A stretch of 64,000 nt of DNA from Pseudonocardiales bacterium (GCA_019241525.1 JAFAWY010000064.1:34351-98350); one strand, 5' to 3'. Positions 41,674 through 51,958 are shown, numbered from the stretch's first letter. A program made the numbers and translations. Notes: generated by a model not told the origin, from the sequence alone.

Positions 41674-44280
41674 TCAGCGCTGCCCATGCTTGCCGGTCGC
41701 CCGTTGCTGAACTCTTCCCTCGGCAAGACCGTTGCCGGTCACGGACTCAGCCACACTCGGCCGCGGCAAGGTGATCACGGTCTCGTTGGCGCGTCCAGCC
41801 TGGAGTTGCACCTCAGTGGCTACCGCTGAATATCCCTTGGCGACGACGGTGTACACGGCGGCCGGCAAGTTGTCGAAAACAAATCGACCATCGCTGCCGG
41901 TGATCACTGAATCCATCACCTGACCGTCGGAGTCCAGCAGAATGGTCAACGCTTCGGGCACCGCCGCGCCGGTGCTCTCGGTGCGCACACTGCCCGTCAG
42001 CTGCGTCCGCACGGCCACCTCGATGTCCTGGGTGAGCTGTCCCTGGGCGGGAATATCCACGCTGAGTGCAACTGGGATCAGGGTCGTGGCGGCCACCGTG
42101 AGGGTGTACAAACCCTGAGCGATACCGCTGAAGCCGTACCGTCCGTCGGACCCGGTGGTGGTCGTGACCACGACGTCGCCGCGGATGTCGACCAGAGTGA
42201 CCACCGCGGTCGCGAGGGGCTCGGTGGATCCGGCTGCGTAAACCGTGCCAGACAAGCTTGCGCCAGCTTCGGGAAGGACGAAGTTGTGGCGCACCGACGC
42301 GTCGGCCACCGCGATCAGCACGATACCGGGCTGGTGCGCAGCCACCGCGCAGGTCACCAGATAGCTGCCACCGCTGGGCGCGTCGAGCTGGTAGTGGCCG
42401 TCGGTATCGGATCGTGTGACGTTAAGTTGCCGCCCGGACAGGTCGGTGAGGGTCAGGCTGACCCCTGAGAGGGGGGTAGCGACGTCCTTGGTCACCTGCC
42501 CGTAGATCACTGGGTGGGAGGCCATGCCCGGTGGTGAGGGTACCGTCTGGTCTCGTGGCGGTGTCTCCTGTGCCGATGCGTGTCCGGTTTCGGCGGCGCG
42601 TTCGGCCGCGAGGGCTGCGATGCCTGATTCGTTGCGCAGGGGCAGTTCCCGCAGGAAGAGCAAGATCACAAAAGCCAGGGACATCACGACCGCCGCGGTA
42701 AGGAACACCCCATCCATCGCGTCGGAGAATCCGACGAGGAACGGGCGAGCCAGACGAGGGTCGATGTGCTGCAGGAATGAGGAGTCTTGCAGCACGCCGG
42801 CGGCATTGGCGGATCCGCCGCCCCGCAGAGACTCAAAGACGATGGCGTTGGCAGGGTTGGCCCGGACGGTTGGATCGCCCAGCACGGACTGAAACTGCGG
42901 CGTAGCTGCGATGGTCCGGAATGCGTCAGCGATCTTGGGTCCGGCCGTGGAGAACAGGATCGACAGGAAGGCCGCGACGCCCAACGTCCCGCCCATCTGG
43001 CGAAAGAACGTCGCCGACGCGGTGGCTACACCCATGTCCCGTGGTGGCACCGCATTCTGCACCGCCATGATCAGTGTCTGTAGGCAACCGCCTAACCCAA
43101 GACCGAACACCACCATGTACACGTCGACCTCGGCCAGCGAGGTGTCAACGCCCAGGCGGAAAGACAGCATCAGCAGCGCGACGGCCATCAACGCCGTGCC
43201 CACCAGGGGGAAGACCTTGTAACGGCCAGTGCGAGCGGTCAGCTGACCCGAGATCATCGAGCTGGCCATGATCCCTGCCATGAGGGGCAGCAGCAGCAGA
43301 CCCGACTTGGTCGGTGAAGCCCCCTTGACGATCTGCAGATACAGCGGGATGAGCACCAGGCCGCCGAACATGCCCATGCCAACGACGAGAGCCGAGGCCG
43401 ACGTGACACTGAACACGTCGTTGTGAAGCAGCCGCAGTGGCAGCAATGCCTGGTCACCGATCCGTCGCTCGGCAACCACGAACCCGATGAGACCTGCCGT
43501 AGCGATCAGATAGCAACCAACCGCTCCTGCCGAACCCCAGCCCCAGTCCCGACCCTGCTCGGCAACCAGGAGAACAGGGACCACCGCAACAGTCAGGGCC
43601 ACCGCACCGGGCCAGTCGATACGCGCCTCGCGTCGGGTGTGCGGAATATTGAGCACCCTGGCGACCACCACCAAAGCGATCGCTGCAATCGGGACGTTGA
43701 CCAGGAACACCCACCGCCACCCGGCAATGCCCAGGATCGAGGAAGCCCCGGCGAATCCACCGCCCACCAGCGGCCCGATCACGCTGGCGGTGCCGAACAC
43801 CGCGAGGAAATAACCCTGGTAGCGGGCCCGCTCCCGCGGCGCCACGATGTCACCGATGATCGCAAACGCCAGCGACATCAAGCCGCCGGCACCGATTCCC
43901 TGTACCGCGCGGAAGGCAGCCAGCTCATACATCGACGTCGAGATTGTGCACAACATCGACCCGACGATGAAGATCGAGATCGCGGTCAGGAAGTAGGGCT
44001 TGCGGCCATAAAGGTCAGACAATTTGCCATATAACGGAGTCGCGATCGTCGCAGTGATCAGGTACGCGGTCGTCGCCCAGGCCTGCAGGTCCAACCCGTG
44101 GAGGTCGTCGGCGATCGTCCGGATCGCGGTCGACACGATCGTCTGGTCCAACGCTGCCAGCAGGATGCCCAGCATCAGCCCACCGAGGATGGTCATGATC
44201 TGGCGGTGGGTGAAGGGCGCGGACACCGACTCCGCCGGGTGCCGGTACCGCTCGGGCTTCATCGCCACGGTGGCGGCCAT
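41674..44280 (-). CDS. DHA2-type MFS efflux pump with C-terminal CnaB/carboxypeptidase-regulatory-like repeats
   Basis: An 868-residue protein. The first 560 or so residues form a 14-helix EmrB/QacA-type drug:H+ antiporter (GLMLGILLAALDQTIVSTAIRTIADDLHG, LSDLYGRKPYFLTAISIFIVGSMLC, AVQGIGAGGLMSLAFAIIGDIVAPRERARYQG). The last 260 or so carry three tandem beta-sandwich repeats of the CarboxypepD_reg type (VIYGQVTKDVATPLSGVSLTLTDLSG...DGHYQL; LSGTVYAAGSTEPLATAVVTLVDIRG...DGRYGF; LTGSVRTESTGAAVPEALTILLDSDG...DGRFVF). The repeats probably lie outside the membrane bilayer. The substrate is unknown. Confidence 0.85.
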   Translation of the reverse strand: MAATVAMKPERYRHPAESVSAPFTHRQIMTILGGLMLGILLAALDQTIVSTAIRTIADDLHGLDLQAWATTAYLITATIATPLYGKLSDLYGRKPYFLTAISIFIVGSMLCTISTSMYELAAFRAVQGIGAGGLMSLAFAIIGDIVAPRERARYQGYFLAVFGTASVIGPLVGGGFAGASSILGIAGWRWVFLVNVPIAAIALVVVARVLNIPHTRREARIDWPGAVALTVAVVPVLLVAEQGRDWGWGSAGAVGCYLIATAGLIGFVVAERRIGDQALLPLRLLHNDVFSVTSASALVVGMGMFGGLVLIPLYLQIVKGASPTKSGLLLLPLMAGIMASSMISGQLTARTGRYKVFPLVGTALMAVALLMLSFRLGVDTSLAEVDVYMVVFGLGLGGCLQTLIMAVQNAVPPRDMGVATASATFFRQMGGTLGVAAFLSILFSTAGPKIADAFRTIAATPQFQSVLGDPTVRANPANAIVFESLRGGGSANAAGVLQDSSFLQHIDPRLARPFLVGFSDAMDGVFLTAAVVMSLAFVILLFLRELPLRNESGIAALAAERAAETGHASAQETPPRDQTVPSPPGMASHPVIYGQVTKDVATPLSGVSLTLTDLSGRQLNVTRSDTDGHYQLDAPSGGSYLVTCAVAAHQPGIVLIAVADASVRHNFVLPEAGASLSGTVYAAGSTEPLATAVVTLVDIRGDVVVTTTTGSDGRYGFSGIAQGLYTLTVAATTLIPVALSVDIPAQGQLTQDIEVAVRTQLTGSVRTESTGAAVPEALTILLDSDGQVMDSVITGSDGRFVFDNLPAAVYTVVAKGYSAVATEVQLQAGRANETVITLPRPSVAESVTGNGLAEGRVQQRATGKHGQR

Positions 44281-45270
44281 GAACGCTGGTCCTTCCTACT
44301 TACCTGTGCGGTCGCCTCTCCCCCGGCGGCGGTTATGACACCTTCGCCACAAATGTCCGTTTGTTGCAGTATGCAAATATTTGGCCGGTGCGGGCATGAG
44401 ATATCCCGGCCACCGCTGCTGGGAGTGGGTAGGCAGAGGGTGTGCCGCCCACATGCCTGGTTGGGCAGTCGCATGCGCGGTTTCGTGGAAGCGGCCCGGC
44501 CCGAGGGGTAAGGGGAGGCCGGGCCGCATGTGGGGACTGGCATCGCACGGCGTGGGGGATCGCCTGCGTACTTCAGTCCCCGGCTTTTCTGCGGTTGGGT
44601 TCAGCGAGTTGAGGCAGTGTCGTAAGCAACTGATCGACAACCACCCTACTAAAAAAGTCGCATGGGTGCGGCGCATCCTTGTGCCCGTGCTACTTTTTCT
44701 GTGTTTGTTCACCTAGCTGTCAGCTAGGGCTATGTGTATTGCGACTCGTACCCATGGCAATGGGAGGCGCTGTAGCCGGCAGCTGACTCAATTAAATCAC
44801 CACTTCTGTATAAGCGGTTTTTAGGCGCGGTGCAACTCGAATATAGTCACGCTTCCGTTGATGTTGACCATAACCTGACGTGTCGAGACTGCTTGATTAC
44901 GGCGAGCACTATGGCACCTCTGTGGTTGCGAGGTGCAGGCGCGGTGGCGCCGAGTAAGCGCCGGTGGGGACGTCCCGGTGTGGGGGAGACAGCAAGTTTG
45001 AGCAATGCCCGCAGCGCCGGCCGTGGTGATCTTTTCAAGGCCACCACCTTGGACCTGACTAGGTCGATTCCCGCGTGCTGTGGTGCGGGCACTAAGCCGG
45101 TGGTCATTTGCCACGGCGTGTGAAGCTTCCTCGCCAAAAGATCCTCGTACCGCGCACGAGGCAGACCACAACATGACACCAGCTCACTGCTGACCGAGGG
45201 CGGTCTGGACCGCGGGCGTGCGCTTGACCTGACCCCAGCGCTCCGGCGCTACGGGATCGACCAAATGCCG
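44281..45270. other. about 1 kb without a convincing gene
   Basis: Overlapping short frames exist on both strands (for example 44381-44716 plus, 44847-45179 minus), but none has a recognisable domain or clear ribosome site. The part directly before the MFS start (44340-44390) is AT-rich with TGCAGTATGCAAATATTTG and may hold an operator. The stretch 44700-44830 is also unusually AT-rich. It looks like decayed or horizontally acquired sequence. Confidence 0.4.
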
Positions 45271-45828
45271 TCAGCGGGTTAGTCGCTGGCATTCTGGCGC
45301 TGCACTGAACGCGGGCGCCAGTTCCTTGTTGCTGGCCACCGTCTGCATCTGACTCGCGGCCGCACTGAGATCGGGACCGGGGAGATGGGCGGCTTTTTGT
45401 GCAAAATCTGGGTCGTTTGGATCCAACGCGGCCAGCCGCGCGCGCCGATCGCCCACTGCTGCTGCGGCGGTGGTGAAAAAGCCCAGCACGCTGTCTTGGG
45501 CCTGTTTGCCGTTGGCGATCGCTGGTGGCCCGAGCTGAGTCAGTTTGCGCGCGGTGGTGGTAAAGGCTTGTTGGGTGGCATCCGCCAGTTTGATCAGCAC
45601 GTCTTTATGGCCCTGGGGCGTCGGCGCTGTCGTGGCGGCTTGATTTTGTGCGGCGACCACCTCAGTGAAACCCATGCAAAACGCTCCCACCCAGGCCACC
45701 GGATCAGCTCCCTGAGGAGAGGGGGTTGGCTTGGCCGTGACCGTGACGAAGCCGCATCCAGCCAGTCCCGCGCCGAGGACCAGCAAGACCACCCCACCGA
45801 CCCGGCCACACCATGGGGGCACGACCAC
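45271..45828 (-). CDS. lipoprotein, function unknown
   Basis: A 185-residue protein with a signal peptide and lipobox (VVLLVLGAGLAGCGFVTVTA), so the Cys near residue 25 would be lipidated and the protein tethered outside the cytoplasmic membrane. The rest is Ala-rich and helical (LIKLADATQQAFTTTARKLTQLGPP, QDSVLGFFTTAAAAVGDRRARLAALDP). Two further Cys (AFCMGF and APECQRL) could pair. Such short helical lipoproteins are common in mycobacteria and relatives; no function can be assigned. Confidence 0.75.
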   Translation of the reverse strand: MVVPPWCGRVGGVVLLVLGAGLAGCGFVTVTAKPTPSPQGADPVAWVGAFCMGFTEVVAAQNQAATTAPTPQGHKDVLIKLADATQQAFTTTARKLTQLGPPAIANGKQAQDSVLGFFTTAAAAVGDRRARLAALDPNDPDFAQKAAHLPGPDLSAAASQMQTVASNKELAPAFSAAPECQRLTR

Positions 45829-46207
45829 TCCTCTTCGTTTGGTGGTTCGTCAGACGGTGACGGTGCGCGTCCCCGGGCATCGTTGCCCACGTTCCCGAAC
45901 GATGCTGCGTCCCCGGAGTGAAAAACCGCGATCCGGCAGTCGAAGACGGGACTGCGGTCGACCAACAAAAGGCATCGCGGCAACGTCGCCCACGTCGACA
46001 TCAACACATCGTGGCGCAGTGACACTCACGCGTCTGGTCTCCCCACCTCGAGGCCGCCGTGGGTCGTCGCGGCAGGAGGCAAATCAGGTGAGCTGGCGCG
46101 TTCGCCGAAATATCTAACGTCATGACGAAGGTGTCGACTCTGCTCGAGCATCGTCGCAGGGAGCGAATTGCCCAGCAGACCACCAGCAAGTCGCCGCTGT
46201 ATCGCCA
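45829..46207. other. intergenic region with nested repeats
   Basis: No gene is seen. A direct repeat GCGTCCCCGG (45867-45876 and 45907-45916) flanks an inverted repeat GCATCGTT/AACGATGC (45877-45884 and 45898-45905), about 40-80 bases upstream of the lipoprotein start. It may be a regulator site. The remainder up to the htrA stop shows nothing clear. Confidence 0.4.
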
Positions 46208-47527
46208 TCAGGGGATTACGACCTGCTGGGTGCCCAATGTGACGTGCACCTGCCGGCTGGCCCCGGCCGAGTTTTTCACCGTAAGTGTGGCCTGGGCACC
46301 CGGTGTGTGGGAGCGGATGGCCGCGATCAGGGCATCCCCGCTGTCGATCAACCGATCATCCACCCTGGTGATCATGTCCCCGGGGTGGATGCCGGCCGCT
46401 GCGGCAGCAGTTCCGGGGGTGACCTGTTGGACCACTGCGGCGGTGTCGTCGGGTTGTGCGGCGGGCACGGTGACGCCGAGCAAGGCCTGCGTGGCGTGAC
46501 CATTGTGGATGAGCTCGTCGGCGATGCGCCGGGCCTGGTCGATCGGAATGGCAAAGCCCAGCCCGATAGAGCCTGACTGGCTCAGATCGGATCCCAGCGA
46601 GGCGATTGCGGAGTTGATGCCGATCACTCGGCCTTGCATGTCGGTGAGGGGACCACCGGAGTTACCGGGGTTGATCGCGGCATCGGTCTGGATGGCGTCG
46701 AGCACGGTGTCTTGGCCGCTGCCCTGGCCGCCGGCGCGTACCGGCCGATCTAGCGCGCTGATGATGCCGTGGGTCACGGTGCCGGACAGACCCAGCGGTG
46801 AGCCAATCGCCACTACTTGCTGACCGACCCGGATGTTGGTGGAGCTGCCCAGCTGGACGGGGGTCAAGCCGGTGACGCCTTGCGCGCGCACCACCGCAAG
46901 GTCGAAAGACGGCGCTTTGCCGACGATCTGGACCGGCACGGATCGGCCGTCTTGCAACACGGCGGCGACGTCACTGCCAGAGGTGGCGGCTTCCACGACG
47001 TGATTGTTGGTCAGGATCAACCCGTCAGCGGTGAGCACCATGCCGCTGCCTTCATCGGCCTCCTGAGAACCATTCACTCGCAGCTGCACCACGCCGGGAG
47101 TCACCCGCTGGGCTACCTGCTCCACCGAACCGGTGGGCGGGTCCATGGCCGGCGCGGTGCCGGGCGCTGGCTGGTCGAGCACGCTCCTCGGGCCCGTGCT
47201 GTTACTAGCGAAGTGATAACCAACGGCACCGCCGACTCCTCCCGCGACGAGACCCACCAGCAGCGACAGTACGGCGGCCGCTGCCACGGGTCTGCCGCGA
47301 CGAGAGCGTGGCGAACCAGCAGGCGGCAGTCCGATCGGGATGGTGGGCGGTGACACGTCCCCGCCCAGCGCAGACGACGTCCCCCCACCAGGGTCACCAG
47401 AGGGCCCCGCGGCGGGCTGATGGCCAGGCGGCCAAGACGACTCGGGCTGACCGCCCGCCGACCAGGGCGGACAGGAATGACCCCGGGGTTGTTCTGGCTG
47501 CTGCGGTCCCGGCCTGTCGTCGGTCAT
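46208..47527 (-). CDS. HtrA/DegP-family serine protease with PDZ domain
   Basis: About 439 residues. It has a Pro/Gly/Gln-rich cytosolic N-terminus of about 100 residues, one transmembrane helix (AAAAVLSLLVGLVAGGVGGAVGYHF), then a trypsin-like domain with the triad His176 (NNHVV), Asp209 (FDLAVV) and Ser290 (GNSGGPL). A C-terminal PDZ domain follows (LLGVTVPAAQPDDTAAVVQQVTPGTAAAAAGIHPGDMITRVDD). It acts in envelope protein quality control. The ATG at 47527 is chosen; upstream codons lack protein character. Confidence 0.92.
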   Translation of the reverse strand: MTDDRPGPQQPEQPRGHSCPPWSAGGQPESSWPPGHQPAAGPSGDPGGGTSSALGGDVSPPTIPIGLPPAGSPRSRRGRPVAAAAVLSLLVGLVAGGVGGAVGYHFASNSTGPRSVLDQPAPGTAPAMDPPTGSVEQVAQRVTPGVVQLRVNGSQEADEGSGMVLTADGLILTNNHVVEAATSGSDVAAVLQDGRSVPVQIVGKAPSFDLAVVRAQGVTGLTPVQLGSSTNIRVGQQVVAIGSPLGLSGTVTHGIISALDRPVRAGGQGSGQDTVLDAIQTDAAINPGNSGGPLTDMQGRVIGINSAIASLGSDLSQSGSIGLGFAIPIDQARRIADELIHNGHATQALLGVTVPAAQPDDTAAVVQQVTPGTAAAAAGIHPGDMITRVDDRLIDSGDALIAAIRSHTPGAQATLTVKNSAGASRQVHVTLGTQQVVIP

Positions 47528-47902
47528 GCTTTCAGGTTGTCCTGGATACCTCAAAACTCCCTGTGAAACAGCTAAACCTGTCCGGTGGACCGTCATCCAG
47601 GGACCCACGCGAATAAACGATAATTGTGCGGAAGTTGGACCACGGCTAAATAGCTGCAGTGAAACGTGATGATCCTTTGAGTCTTATCCCAGCGCTTTAT
47701 CGACCTAGACCGCGAAGGGATTTGACGTAGCCAATTGACACTAAATCAGGCTCGTAGTATGGCGCGCGAGGTCGACCGACACCGAATTAAGCCGCACCGG
47801 CGGCAGCGCCTGGCGGACAGGCACCAGCACCGGCTCAGTCACGGCGTGCGCCAGTCGGACCGTGCTGAGCCTCAACCGGAGCTCCAGTGTGCAGCCTCGA
47901 CG
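47528..47902. other. intergenic region upstream of htrA
   Basis: About 375 bases with no plausible gene. An AT-richer pocket around 47615-47720 probably contains the htrA promoter. No repeat or terminator is obvious. Confidence 0.4.
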
Positions 47903-49090
47903 TCAGGGTCGCAGCACGACTTTCTGGCAGCCGTCTTGCTTCTTCTGGAAGATGTCGTAGCCGTGCGGCGCCTGGTCCAGCGGCAGATGGTGAGTGGCCA
48001 GGCTCTCGGTACCCAGTGGATCAGCATCATCGAGTACCAGCGGCATGATGTCGTTGATCCACCGCTTGACGTGGCACTGCCCCATACGCAACTGGATTCC
48101 CTTGTCGAACATCTCCATCATCGGCATCGGGTCGATCGAACCCCCGTAGACGCCGCTCACGGACACCGTGCCCCCCCGGCGCACCGTCTTGATGCAGTCC
48201 ATGAGCGCGCCCATGCGGTCGATGCCGAAGTTTTTGGCCAGCGGCTCAGCTACGGCGTCCGGCAGCATGGTCACCATCTGCTGGCCGATCTTGGCAATCG
48301 GGTTGCCGTGGCTTTCCATGCCTACCGCGTCGATCACTGCATCCGGACCTCGGCCGTCTGTGGTGTCGTGCAAATACCCCGGAACGTCCGTGGTGTGGCC
48401 CGCGTCGATGACCTCGGCGCCGTACTGGCGGGCGGTGGCTAGCCGCTCGGGGACAAGGTCGACGCCGAAAACCCGACCCGCCCCTAGATGGTGAGCAATC
48501 CGGGTACACAGCTGCCCGACGGGTCCCAACCCATACACCGCGACCGAGCCGCCCTTGGGGATATCGGCGTAGACCACGGCCTGCCAGGCCGTCGGCAAGA
48601 TGTCCGACAGGTAGACGAACCGATCGTCGGGTGGGCCTTGCGGAACCTTGATCGGGCCGAAGTGGGCCTGCGGCACCCGCAGGTACTCCGCTTGGCCGCC
48701 TGGCACGCTGCCGTACAGCTTGGTGTAGCCGAACAGGGCCGCGCCTTTGCCGTGCTCGCGCACTTGGGTGGTCTCACACTGCGCGTACAGCTGCCGCTGG
48801 CACATCCAGCAGTGCCCGCAGGAGATATTGAACGGCACTACCACCCGGTCACCAGGCTGGAGGTGCTCGCTGGCCTGGGGCCCGACCTCTTCGACAATGC
48901 CCATCGCTTCGTGACCGAGGATGTCACCTGTCTCCAGGAATGCCCCGAGTACCTCGTACAGGTGCAGGTCGGAGCCGCAGATGTTGGTGCTGGTGACGCG
49001 CACGATGGCGTCGCTCGGCTGTTCGATCTTGGGGTCCGGGGCGGTTTCCACCCGCACGTCGCGCTTGCCCTGCCAGGTCAACGCCTTCAC
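47903..49090 (-). CDS. zinc-dependent alcohol/formaldehyde dehydrogenase-like enzyme (MDR family)
   Basis: A 395-residue medium-chain dehydrogenase. The catalytic zinc ligands are in STNICGSDLHLYE and GDILGHEAMGIVEEVG. The structural zinc cysteines are in ISCGHCWMCQRQLYAQC, and the NAD(P) fold is VAVYGLGPVGQLCTRIAHHLGAGRVFGVDLVPERLATARQYGAEVID. The sequence type is that of glutathione-independent formaldehyde dehydrogenase-like proteins common in soil bacteria. It is monocistronic. A 22-base repeat array lies upstream of its start. Confidence 0.87.
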   Translation of the reverse strand: MKALTWQGKRDVRVETAPDPKIEQPSDAIVRVTSTNICGSDLHLYEVLGAFLETGDILGHEAMGIVEEVGPQASEHLQPGDRVVVPFNISCGHCWMCQRQLYAQCETTQVREHGKGAALFGYTKLYGSVPGGQAEYLRVPQAHFGPIKVPQGPPDDRFVYLSDILPTAWQAVVYADIPKGGSVAVYGLGPVGQLCTRIAHHLGAGRVFGVDLVPERLATARQYGAEVIDAGHTTDVPGYLHDTTDGRGPDAVIDAVGMESHGNPIAKIGQQMVTMLPDAVAEPLAKNFGIDRMGALMDCIKTVRRGGTVSVSGVYGGSIDPMPMMEMFDKGIQLRMGQCHVKRWINDIMPLVLDDADPLGTESLATHHLPLDQAPHGYDIFQKKQDGCQKVVLRP

Positions 49091-49162
49091 GCCATCCTCC
49101 TCGACTGGTCAGTAGGACCTACCCGGAGCCGGCGCCACCAAAACCGCCCCCGTCCCCGGCCC

Positions 49163-49247
49163 ATGCATCCCGTGTCGCGCTCCCATGCACGGTGTGTCGC
49201 GCCCCCGTACCCTGCGTGTCGCGCCCCGATGCACACCGTGTGCCGTG
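49163..49247. repeat. 22-base tandem repeat (GTGTCGCGC family)
   Basis: Nearly four units with consensus ATGCAcssyGTGTCGCGCyCCC begin at 49163, 49185, 49207 and 49229. The GTGTCGC core and the 22-base period match the array at 4150-4245 read on the other strand. The remaining 49091-49452 interval has no gene. Confidence 0.75.
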
Positions 49248-49452
49248 TACTCGAGCATGAGTCGCAACCGTGGCCCTCAGCGGGCTCAGCCTTGATCACG
49301 GCAGAACAAATCAGTTGCCGGGCCCGCCAGGTCTCCTCAGACGCCAACCATGCGCCTGCGCCGGTGCGCTCCGGCGACGGCGCGGGAGCACGGGATTGTC
49401 GGGGTCGCGCTCCATACTGCTGCCGATCGGATGTCGGCGATGGGAGGACGCG

Positions 49453-50829
49453 GTGGTACAGCGGAACCGGGAGCGGCGCGCTGCTGCTGCGGCGCGGCGC
49501 CGGGCGCACCGCCGGGCCTGCGCGCAACGCGCCGGCGGCGATTCCGGGACCACTGGATGGGGCGCCGCACCATCAGAAGCCGGGCCCGGTCGGCCCAAAC
49601 CATCGGCGGAGACCATCTCCACCGTGCTGCTCAGCGCCGCACGCGAGCACTGGGCAGGTCATCCCGAGGCCAGCAGTCGCATCGCGCTCATCGTCGCCGA
49701 TCGATGCATCGATCAGCCCCTGATCGTGGCGGCAGCGGCGCGGTGTGCGGTGCTGGCGCTCGTTACCGGAGCGTGGGAACGTGGCTGGACCCCCGAGGAT
49801 CTGCAGCAGATCGCCCGGCGCCGGTTAACGACAGCCGGTGTCAGCTACCTCATCGACGCGATCGCGGACGAGTCGCAGCACTATGCGCAGGCGACCGTGG
49901 CGCCGCGGTGGCGCGAGGATCTCCACCACATCGGCGCCGGGGTCTGGTGGAAGCCCGACCAGACCGAAGGTCATCTGCAGCAGTGGTCCCGCCGCCACCA
50001 CACCGGCCTGGCGGACGCACTCATGACAGTCATCGAGGTGCTGGCCATGCTGCTGGCATTGCCTTGCCTGCCCAGCATCGTGCCGCCGCCAGGATCGGTG
50101 ACAGTGACGGCAAATCCCTGCCGCGGCATCGACCAGAAGATCCTGGCCCGCGTGCGGGCGCTGCTGGCCAAGGCCGAGTCCACCACCTTCCCGGAGGAAG
50201 CTGAAGCGCTGACGGCCAAGGCTCAGGAACTGATGAGCCGCTACTCGCTCGAGCTGATCATGGTGGAGAGCACGGTCGATGCTGCGGACCCGTATCCGGC
50301 CGCCGCCCGCCGGTTATGGCTGGACAACCCGTATGTGGCCGCGAAAGCGATGCTGGTGGCCGCGGTGGCGGCAGCGAATCGGTGCCGCACCGTGCTGTCG
50401 GAGAAGCTCGGGTTCACCACGGTGCTCGGTGACGAGGTCGACTTGGAGATCGTGGAGCTGCTCAGCACGTCGCTTCTGGTCCAAGCGACCCGGGCGATGC
50501 TGTCCACGGGCAGCCAGGTGACCCGTAGCGGGCGATCGCGCACCAGGTCCTACCGCAACTCGTTCCTGCTGGCCTATGCGACCCGCGTCGGCGAGCGGCT
50601 CAGCAACGCACGGGACGCGGGCACGGCCGCGGTAGCCGAGGCAGCTCAGCTGCTTCCGGTTTTGGCTGCGCGGGAACGTGTAGTGGACGAACTGTTCGAG
50701 TCGATGTTCCCGCAGTCGGTGTCCCGGTCGTTCAGCGTCGGCAACGCAGCCGGATGGCACGCCGGCCGCGCGGCCGCGGACCTCGCCATCCTCGATACCA
50801 GGAGGGCGGTGGTGTCCGGAGGCACGTGA
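49453..50829 (+). CDS. DUF2786 domain-containing protein
   Basis: A 458-residue protein. It has a basic, Ala/Arg-rich N-terminus (VVQRNRERRAAAAARRRAHRR), a helical middle, then the DUF2786 segment KILARVRALLAKAESTTFPEEAEALTAKAQELMSRYSL near residue 230. The domain occurs in bacterial and phage proteins without assigned function. The GTG at 49453 is chosen because GGGAGGA sits seven bases upstream and the earlier frame is antisense-like. It converges on the ispG stop (17-base gap), and its upstream region holds the 22-base repeats. Confidence 0.8.
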   Translation: MVQRNRERRAAAAARRRAHRRACAQRAGGDSGTTGWGAAPSEAGPGRPKPSAETISTVLLSAAREHWAGHPEASSRIALIVADRCIDQPLIVAAAARCAVLALVTGAWERGWTPEDLQQIARRRLTTAGVSYLIDAIADESQHYAQATVAPRWREDLHHIGAGVWWKPDQTEGHLQQWSRRHHTGLADALMTVIEVLAMLLALPCLPSIVPPPGSVTVTANPCRGIDQKILARVRALLAKAESTTFPEEAEALTAKAQELMSRYSLELIMVESTVDAADPYPAAARRLWLDNPYVAAKAMLVAAVAAANRCRTVLSEKLGFTTVLGDEVDLEIVELLSTSLLVQATRAMLSTGSQVTRSGRSRTRSYRNSFLLAYATRVGERLSNARDAGTAAVAEAAQLLPVLAARERVVDELFESMFPQSVSRSFSVGNAAGWHAGRAAADLAILDTRRAVVSGGT

Positions 50830-50845
50830 AACCCCGACAGATCCA

Positions 50846-51958
50846 TCACTCCGACGGTGTTGTCCAGTCTCGTTGCTGGGCTTCGTCGAGGAGAGCCTGG
50901 ACGATCTGGTGTTCGGGCACGGTTTTGACGACTTTGCCGCGGACGAAGATTTGGCCTTTGCCGTTGCCGGAGGAGACGCCGAGGTCGGCTTCGCGAGCTT
51001 CGCCAGGACCGTTGACGACGCAGCCCATGACGGCGATGCGGAGCGGGACCGGGAAGCCGTCGAAGGCGGCGGTGACTTGTTCGGCGAGGGTGTAGACGTC
51101 GACTTGGGCTCGCCCGCAGGAGGGGCAGGAGACGATTTCCAGGCGCCGCGGTCGCAGGCCGAGGGATTCAAGGATCTGGTTGCCGACTTTGACTTCCTCA
51201 ACGGGTGGGGCGGACAGCGAGACGCGGATGGTGTCGCCAATCCCCTCGGCGAGCAGCACTCCGAAGGCGACGGCGGATTTGATGGTGCCCTGGAACAGCG
51301 GTCCGGCCTCAGTCACCCCCAGGTGCAGCGGGTAGTCGCAGCGCGCGGCCAGCTGCCGGTATGCATCGATCATGACCAGCGGGTCGTGGTGTTTGACGGA
51401 GATCTTGATGTCGCGGAAGTCGTGTTCTTCGAACAAGGAGCATTCCCACAGAGCTGACTCGACCAAGGCCTCCGGGGTCGCGCGGCCATATTTGGCCAGC
51501 AGCCGGGGGTCCAGCGAGCCTGCGTTGACGCCGATGCGGATCGGCACGTTGGCCTCACTGGCGGCCCGGGCGATCTGCGCGACCTTGTCGTCGAACTTCT
51601 TGATGTTGCCTGGGTTGACGCGGACCGCCGCGCAGCCGGCGTCGATCGCGGCGAAGACGTAGCGCGGCTGGAAGTGGATGTCAGCGATCACCGGGATCTG
51701 GGACTTCGCGGCGATGGCCGGCAAAGCATCGGCGTCGTCCTGGCTGGGCACCGCGACGCGCACGATCTGGCAGCCGGCCGCGGTGAGTTCGGCGATCTGC
51801 TGCAGGGTGGCGTTGATATCGGAGGTAGCCGTGGTGGTCATGGACTGCACCGAGACGGGTGCGCCGCCGCCGACAGCCACGCTGCCGACCATGACCTGGC
51901 GGGATATGCGGCGTCGCGCGACCGGAGCCTGGGGCATGCCCAGTGACACGGCTGTCAT
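50846..51958 (-). CDS. ispG: 4-hydroxy-3-methylbut-2-enyl diphosphate synthase
   Basis: A 370-residue Fe-S enzyme performing the penultimate MEP step. [38 protein letters not shown] is the N-terminal TIM-barrel start. [33 protein letters not shown] is the conserved core. The cluster cysteines are in [12 protein letters not shown] and [19 protein letters not shown]. The ATG at 51958 overlaps the dxs stop by four bases; the long upstream frame is antisense to dxs-coded sequence. It is the last gene of the odorant/encapsulin operon. Confidence 0.95.
   Translation of the reverse strand: MTAVSLGMPQAPVARRRISRQVMVGSVAVGGGAPVSVQSMTTTATSDINATLQQIAELTAAGCQIVRVAVPSQDDADALPAIAAKSQIPVIADIHFQPRYVFAAIDAGCAAVRVNPGNIKKFDDKVAQIARAASEANVPIRIGVNAGSLDPRLLAKYGRATPEALVESALWECSLFEEHDFRDIKISVKHHDPLVMIDAYRQLAARCDYPLHLGVTEAGPLFQGTIKSAVAFGVLLAEGIGDTIRVSLSAPPVEEVKVGNQILESLGLRPRRLEIVSCPSCGRAQVDVYTLAEQVTAAFDGFPVPLRIAVMGCVVNGPGEAREADLGVSSGNGKGQIFVRGKVVKTVPEHQIVQALLDEAQQRDWTTPSE

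Noticed and set aside
44830..45179. Short frames on both strands in the 44.3-45.3 kb gap
   Set aside because: No ribosome site, no conserved motif, and the frames exclude each other. Listed only as a region without a gene.
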